Under the pieces are notes generated by a model. That model saw only the letters and a program-made list of their open reading frames with translations. It made no database searches and was not told the DNA's origin. From Streptomyces sp. 6-11-2 (lineage in GTDB: Bacteria > Actinomycetota > Actinomycetes > Streptomycetales > Streptomycetaceae): 64,000 bases of DNA. Positions 59,744 through 64,000 of this stretch are shown one piece after another. The stretch is from contig NZ_BJOR01000002.1 in NCBI RefSeq assembly GCF_006540305.1, positions 496,001-560,000 on the forward strand, written 5' to 3'. The position numbers were made by a program, and so were the translations under genes. Numbering within the stretch: the first letter of the stretch is position 1; the number at the start of each line of letters is the position of its first letter.

Positions 59744-61837
59744 ATGTCAGGAGCGCAAGAGGCCGCCGGGCGCGTGATCATCGGACGTTACCGGCTTCTG
59801 CGTCGGCTCGGTACCGGCGGCATGGGACGCGTGTGGCTGGCGTACGACCAGGAACTGGCGTGCGAGGTCGCGCTCAAGGAGATCATTCTGCCGCCGGACG
59901 TCCCCGAAAGCGAGCTGCGCTCCCGCATCGCGAGGGCCCGCGGCGAGGCCCGGCACGCCGCCCGGCTGCGCAACCATCCGCATGTCGTCACCGTGCACGA
60001 CATCGTGGAAGAGGGCGGCCTGCCGTGGATCGTCATGGAGTTCGTGCCCGATGCCATGGATCTGGAGGCGGTGGTGCGCGAGCGGGGGCCACTGCCGCCC
60101 GGCAACGTCGCCCGGATCGGACTGGCGGTCCTCGACGCCCTGCTGGAGGGACACCGGCTCGGCGTCCTGCACCGGGACGTCAAACCGGCCAACATCCTGC
60201 TCACCCGCCCGGGACCCCAGCCCACCTGCCCGACAGAGGGCGGCGGCCAGGTAATGCTCACCGACTACGGCATCGCACTGGAGCCGAGCTCCGGGGAGGA
60301 CCGCCTGACCGCCACCCTGGAAATCCTCGGAACGCCGCGCTTCATGGCCCCGGAACGGGCCAACAGCCAGCCGCCCACCCCCGCCGCCGACCTGTTCTCA
60401 CTCGGGGCCACCCTGTACTACGCCCTCGAGGGGGCCGGCCCCTTCGACCGCGACACCGCCCTCGCCACGCTGAGCGCCCTGCTGTTCGAGCCCCCCAGCC
60501 CGCCGCGCCGGGCGACGGAGCTGACCCCGGTCCTCGCCGGGCTGCTTGCCAAGGACCCCGCGGACAGGATGGACGGCAAGGAAGCCGCCCGGCTGCTCGC
60601 CTCCATCGCCGACCAGCCCCACCCGCCCCCTTCGCAGCAACCGGCTCCCCCACCAAAGATGCCGCCGCCCGAGCAGCCCCGCGCCTCGAAACCGCCGCAC
60701 CCCCGCGAATCCGCCCCGCCGACCGAGATCCTGCCACCGGCCGAGCCGGACGAACCGGCCGGCCCACCCCTGCAACCGCCGCCGCACAAAGGAGACGAGA
60801 CCCGGGGCCGGCCCCGCCCGCCGCGGCCCGGAAACCGGCGGGCCAGGCTCATCGCGAAAGTGGCACTGGTGGCGCTTGCCGCAGCGGGCGCCGGCATCTA
60901 CCTGGCACAGTCCCGCTCCCCGGGTCCCGAACCCACCGCACCGTCCGTGTCCTCGATCCAGGTCGGCAACTCCCCGGGCGGGGTAGCGGTCTCCCCCGAC
61001 GGACGCCGCGCCTACGCAACCAACTACTTCGGCCCGGCCTCGGTATCGGTGATCGACACCGCCACCAACCGCACCATGGGCCACCCCATTCCCGTCGGCG
61101 ACAAGCCACAGGGGGTGGCCATCTCCCCCGACGGACGCCGCGCCTACACCGCCAACTCCGGCTCCGCCTCGGTATCGGTGATCGACACCGCCACCAACCG
61201 CACCATGGGCCACCCCATCCATGTCGGCGACACCCCGCAAGGCGTGGCCATCTCCCCCGACGGACGCCGCGCCTACACCGCCAACGCCCGCTCGAACACG
61301 GTGTCCGTGATCGACACCGCCACCAACCACACCGTGGGCAACCCCATCCCCGTCGGCCACACCCCCGTCGGGGTGGCCGTCTCCCCCGACGGACGCCGCG
61401 CCTACACCGCCAACGCCGGCTCGGACACAGTGTCCGTGATCGACACCACCACCAACCACACCGTGGGCAACCCCATCCCCGTCGGCCACACCCCGCAAGG
61501 GGTGACAGTGACCCCCGACGGACGCCGCGCCTACACCGCCAACGCCCGCTCGAACACAGTGTCCGTGATCGACACCACCACCAACCACACCGTGGGCCAC
61601 CCCATCGACGTCGGCAAAGCCCCCGTCGGGGTGGCACTCTCCCCCGACGGACACCGCGCCTACACCGCCAACGCCGGCTCGGACACAGTGTCCGTGATCG
61701 ACACCACCACCAACCACACCGTGGGCCACCCCATCCACGTCGCCGGGTACCCGGTATGGATAGCACTCTCCCCCGACGGACACCGCGCCTACGCAGCCAA
61801 CTCCGGCTCAGCCTCCATATCCGTGATCAAACTCTAG
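59744..61837 (+). CDS. Ser/Thr kinase with C-terminal YVTN beta-propeller
   Basis: ATG 59744 after GAGGAG; 697 aa. The kinase (residues 15-285) is complete: GTGGMGRVWLAY, VALKEI, VLHRDVKPANILLTRPG, LTDYGIALE (DYG in place of DFG), FMAPERANSQPPTPAADLFSLGATLYYALEG. A Pro-rich juxtamembrane region precedes one TM helix (IAKVALVALAAAGAGIYLAQ, ~residue 370). Seven extracellular YVTN repeats of 43 aa follow (GVAVSPDGRRAYTANxxSxTVSVIDTxTNxT), a full propeller. Likely a receptor kinase sensing a surface ligand. Confidence 0.94.
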   Translation: MSGAQEAAGRVIIGRYRLLRRLGTGGMGRVWLAYDQELACEVALKEIILPPDVPESELRSRIARARGEARHAARLRNHPHVVTVHDIVEEGGLPWIVMEFVPDAMDLEAVVRERGPLPPGNVARIGLAVLDALLEGHRLGVLHRDVKPANILLTRPGPQPTCPTEGGGQVMLTDYGIALEPSSGEDRLTATLEILGTPRFMAPERANSQPPTPAADLFSLGATLYYALEGAGPFDRDTALATLSALLFEPPSPPRRATELTPVLAGLLAKDPADRMDGKEAARLLASIADQPHPPPSQQPAPPPKMPPPEQPRASKPPHPRESAPPTEILPPAEPDEPAGPPLQPPPHKGDETRGRPRPPRPGNRRARLIAKVALVALAAAGAGIYLAQSRSPGPEPTAPSVSSIQVGNSPGGVAVSPDGRRAYATNYFGPASVSVIDTATNRTMGHPIPVGDKPQGVAISPDGRRAYTANSGSASVSVIDTATNRTMGHPIHVGDTPQGVAISPDGRRAYTANARSNTVSVIDTATNHTVGNPIPVGHTPVGVAVSPDGRRAYTANAGSDTVSVIDTTTNHTVGNPIPVGHTPQGVTVTPDGRRAYTANARSNTVSVIDTTTNHTVGHPIDVGKAPVGVALSPDGHRAYTANAGSDTVSVIDTTTNHTVGHPIHVAGYPVWIALSPDGHRAYAANSGSASISVIKL
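60970..61833 (+). repeat. Seven 129-bp tandem repeats coding propeller blades
   Basis: GATCGACACC recurs at 129-bp intervals (61051, 61180, 61309 and onward). Long blocks such as CCCGACGGACGCCGCGCCTA are identical between copies, indicating recent duplication or gene conversion within the kinase gene. Confidence 0.9.
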
Positions 61838-62168
61838 CCCCCCACTCCGCCCGCGAACGGCAAAACCGAACCAGCTCCGCCCGGGAGCGGCAAAACCGAA
61901 CCGGACACAACGAACCGGACGCCTACTTTCCCCTTGCGGCGGCAAACCCGAGCCGACCGCGGCGAGCCGGAGGCCTTCGGCCGCCGGGCAGACACGACCG
62001 CAGCCCGACACCGACACCGCCGGCCACCAACCCCACCCCACCACACACCCCACCAAGCCATTGACCACGGAAAACAAAGTGATTGACAGCAGTCCAGCCA
62101 CACCACCAAGCTGAAATACCAAACCGGCAAACAAGGAGCAATCCACCCCAAACCAGAGGGAGAGCATC
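61838..62168. other. Intergenic with 30-bp tandem repeat and promoter-like boxes
   Basis: A 28-bp unit (start CTCCGCCCG, end AACGGCAAAACCGAACC or its variant) occurs at 61845-61872 and 61875-61902. Two TTGAC-like boxes (about 62064 and 62083) precede the small secreted gene. Confidence 0.45.
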
Positions 62169-62348
62169 ATGGCGACAAACACCCGCAAACACATCCGACA
62201 CCTCGCCGGCGCGCTCTGCATCGCCGCACTCCTCACCGCAACAGCAGGCGCAACAAACGCCGAAGCAACACCCCAGACAACAAAAACCACAACGCAAACA
62301 ACGAACACGGACTGCACAGGCCCCGCAAACCCACCCGGCTGCGTATAA
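62169..62348 (+). CDS. 59-aa secreted peptide, Thr-rich with terminal Cys pair
   Basis: GGGAGAG ribosome-binding site then ATG 62169. Signal peptide MATNTRKHIRHLAGALCIAA to TAGATNAEA. The mature ~30 residues are TPQTTKTTTQTTNTDCTGPA and NPPGCV. Codon use is striking for this genome: many ACA, GCA and AAC/AAA codons, giving a locally low-GC stretch. A short exported peptide with a potential disulfide ring (C-TGPANPPG-C), 330 bp after the receptor-like kinase. Confidence 0.65.
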   Translation: MATNTRKHIRHLAGALCIAALLTATAGATNAEATPQTTKTTTQTTNTDCTGPANPPGCV

Positions 62349-62387
62349 AAGGGCATCTGGTTCATACAGTTCGTGAGTAGTTGCGGT

Positions 62388-62800
62388 TTATACATCCTGC
62401 CAGGTTGGGGTGGTTTCGCCGGTTGCGCGTTCGGCGAGGATGGAGATCACTGCGAGGCGGATCATGCTCTCGGGTTCGGGGCTGGTTTCGCAGTCGCGGG
62501 CCAGTCAGCGGCACATCATGATCCATCCGAGGCTTCGTTCCACGACCCATCACCTGGGCAGAACGGAGAAGCCCTTGACCTGGGCATCGCGGGGGACGAC
62601 GTCGACATCGATGCCGAGCCTCGCGCCGTGTTCGACGGCCTGGTTCTTGTAGCCGGTGTCGACCCACACCTTGCCTATCGCGGGATGGGTGGCTGCGGTG
62701 CGGGTCAGGAGCTGTCTGCCGGCTTCGTTGTCGCAGACGCTCGCAGCGGTGACCATGACCAGCAGTAACAGCTCGAACCGGACAGCAGCTGTTAAGACAG
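62388..62800 (-). pseudogene. IS5-family transposase remnant
   Basis: Leftward: MVTAASVCDNEAGRQLLTRTAATHPAIGKVWVDTGYKNQAVEHGARLGIDVDVVPRDAQVKGFSVLPR, a stop, VVERSLGWIMMCR, another stop, then LARDCETSPEPESMIRLAVISILAERATGETTPTWQ. VDTGYKNQ and VVERSLGW are IS5-family DDE landmarks. At least two internal stops and a missing N-terminus. Confidence 0.85.
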
Positions 62801-62938
62801 AACGCGACAACACGCCACACCGGCAACCGACTCTCCCACTGCATATTCGATGCAAGGTGCGTTAATCGGTCGATCCCGGGCGACTCACAAAACAGCTAAA
62901 CCTGCACATCAGCAGCACAAACGTCCTTTTAAAGCCGG

Positions 62939-63070
62939 CATGTACGGCATCGAGGTCTCACGGGACCTGATCAGAAAGGCTGCCGACTGGTCGCCGACGA
63001 GCTCGCCATCCGGCAGAACCGCCCGCTGGACGCCGTCTGGCCGATCATCTGCATCGGGGCTCAACCCGCT
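62939..63070 (+). pseudogene. IS256-family transposase fragment
   Basis: MYGIEVSRDLIRKA in one frame, then VADELAIRQNRPLDAVWPIICIGA in the next. Together they match the MYGxEVSRDxISxxxDxVxxELAxWQxRPLDxVYPVxxIDA segment of IS256 transposases, frameshifted and missing the catalytic Asp. Confidence 0.7.
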
Positions 63071-63192
63071 GCCGTGCCGGCGGCCAGCGCGTTGCGGAGC
63101 CAGGAGTCGGCCGCGCCGAGGGGCCGGGGTCTATCAGGAATTAGGTGTGATTCGTCTGTTTGGCCTACGAGTTGTTCGGTGGGCTGTTCGGC

Positions 63193-64000
63193 CTACACTC
63201 TTCCGGCGGTGAGCCGGCCGTCGAAGAGGACGTCGAACTCGTTGAGAGCGGACTTCCAGCGGTTGTTCCAGCGCTGGCGGCCGCGGCCGGTGGGGTCGAG
63301 GGCGATGGTGGCAAGGTAGAGGCGTTTGAGGGCGGCCTGCTCGTTGGGGAAGTGCCCGCAGGCCTGGGCCGCCCGCCGGTAGCGGGCATTGAGGGACTCG
63401 ATCGCGTTGGTGGTGTAGACGACCTGCCGGATCGCGTCGGGCAGGCCGAGGAAGGGCACGAACTCGCTCCAGGCCCGTTCCCAGGTTCCCGCGATCGACG
63501 GGTAGCGCTTGCCCCAGGTGGCGTCGAAGTCGGCCAGCCGTGCACGGGCCTCTTCCTCGTTGACGGCGGTGTAGACGGGCTTGAGGTCGCGGGCGACGTC
63601 GGCCCAGTCGCGGCGGGAGGCATAGCGCAGGCTGGCGCGGATGAGGTGGACCACGCAGGTCTGCACGACGGTCTGGGGCCAGACGGTGTTCACCGCGTCG
63701 GGCAGGGCGCTCAGTCCGTCGCAGACCAGCATGAGCACGTCCCGGACGCCTCTGTTCTTGATTTCGGTCAGGACGGTCTGCCAGTACTTGGCGCCTTCCC
63801 CTCCGTTCCCGGCCCATAGGCCGAGGATCTCGCGGTAGCCGTCGGTGGTGACCGCGATGGCCACGTAGATGGGCCGGTTGGCGACGTGACCGTCCCTGAT
63901 CTTGACGTGCACGGCGTCGATGAAGACGACCGGGTAGACCGGATCGAGGGGGCGGGTGCGCCATTCCGCCATCGATTCCAGGGCCTTGTCGGTGATCGTG
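63193..64000 (-). CDS. IS256 (Mutator)-family transposase, N-terminus beyond window
   Basis: Reads from the right edge: ALESMAEWRTRPLDPVYPVVFIDAVHVKIRDGHVANRPIYVAIAVTTDGYREILGLWAGNGGEGAKYW, LMLVCDGLSALPDAV (second Asp), RYPSIAGTWERAWSEFVPFLGLPDAIRQVVYTTNAIESLNARYRRA (catalytic Glu). It ends DEFDVLFDGRLTAGRV at 63193. The visible ~269 residues are intact and typical of the ~400-aa family. Confidence 0.94.
   Translation of the reverse strand, partial: TITDKALESMAEWRTRPLDPVYPVVFIDAVHVKIRDGHVANRPIYVAIAVTTDGYREILGLWAGNGGEGAKYWQTVLTEIKNRGVRDVLMLVCDGLSALPDAVNTVWPQTVVQTCVVHLIRASLRYASRRDWADVARDLKPVYTAVNEEEARARLADFDATWGKRYPSIAGTWERAWSEFVPFLGLPDAIRQVVYTTNAIESLNARYRRAAQACGHFPNEQAALKRLYLATIALDPTGRGRQRWNNRWKSALNEFDVLFDGRLTAGRV

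Noticed and set aside
59833..62064. 743-aa plus-strand frame with HRHHQPHRG repeats
   Set aside because: Out-of-frame reading of the tandem propeller repeats; no start or family match.

Overview
The window is high-GC actinobacterial DNA, almost certainly Streptomyces. Supporting this are GTG starts, a canonical actinobacterial tRNA-fMet, LuxR-type two-component pairs, DUF6207/DUF6233/DUF6415 small proteins, Hanks-type kinases and SpoIIE/HATPase regulators. It is unusually rich in insertion sequences and broken genes. Together with a Tap/Tpg-like gene pair near the left edge, this suggests accessory DNA such as a chromosome arm, a linear plasmid or stacked integrated elements, rather than core chromosome.

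Left part (1-13 kb): a 5'-partial Ser/Thr kinase; a polymerase-palm (Tap-like) gene overlapping an HTH protein with a Tpg-like layout; a 3.7-kb cassette (two-component system plus secreted serine hydrolase) bounded by IS630-type inverted ends and TA dinucleotides; an IS5-family element, a methyltransferase, an IS110-family element with a candidate bridge-RNA region, decayed transposase DNA and a TPR membrane protein. At 13.0 kb is tRNA-fMet, with a truncated NTPase/TPR gene fused to its 3' side.

14-30 kb: a TetR/DUF1772 pair with palindromic operators; a Ku (NHEJ) gene split into two halves by 2.6 kb carrying a 723-aa TerD-domain protein; several small actinomycete proteins and repeat-bearing intergenic regions; a membrane-anchored PP2C phosphatase; a two-gene unit of a glutamine-rich protein and a subtilisin-like protein lacking its catalytic Asp; an anti-sigma-like HATPase and a stress-type helical protein.

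30-47 kb: an intact IS3 element inserted into a CoiA-like gene; an IS5-family element with a CTAG target duplication; a DUF3761 secreted protein; a run of lipoprotein (G-tract frameshift), DUF3558-like lipoprotein, LemA, DUF2207 protein and BTAD/TPR regulator; remnants of DinB, a BNR protein and a Tn3 transposase; then a CPBP protease and a second two-component system. A lipoprotein/secreted-peptide pair lies next to a dense cluster of TGCGCA palindromes.

47.8-53.6 kb is the clearest biosynthetic locus: a graspetide (omega-ester RiPP) cluster with precursor, ATP-grasp ligase and a PIMT-like O-methyltransferase, all overlapping by 4 nt. It is preceded by a tightly overlapped trio (HATPase, DUF6415, Cys-rich protein) and a divergent HTH/TPR regulator. 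By analogy with fuscimiditide-type pathways the product may be an aspartimide-containing graspetide.

54-64 kb: a kinase fragment, ISL3 and IS1182 remnants, a secreted protein with two Cys-bearing repeats, a short orphan type I-E-like CRISPR array (4 repeats, 3 spacers of 32 bp), an ISL3 element with one amber stop, a full Ser/Thr kinase with a YVTN beta-propeller, a 59-aa secreted peptide with unusual codon use, and IS5/IS256 sequences running off the right edge.
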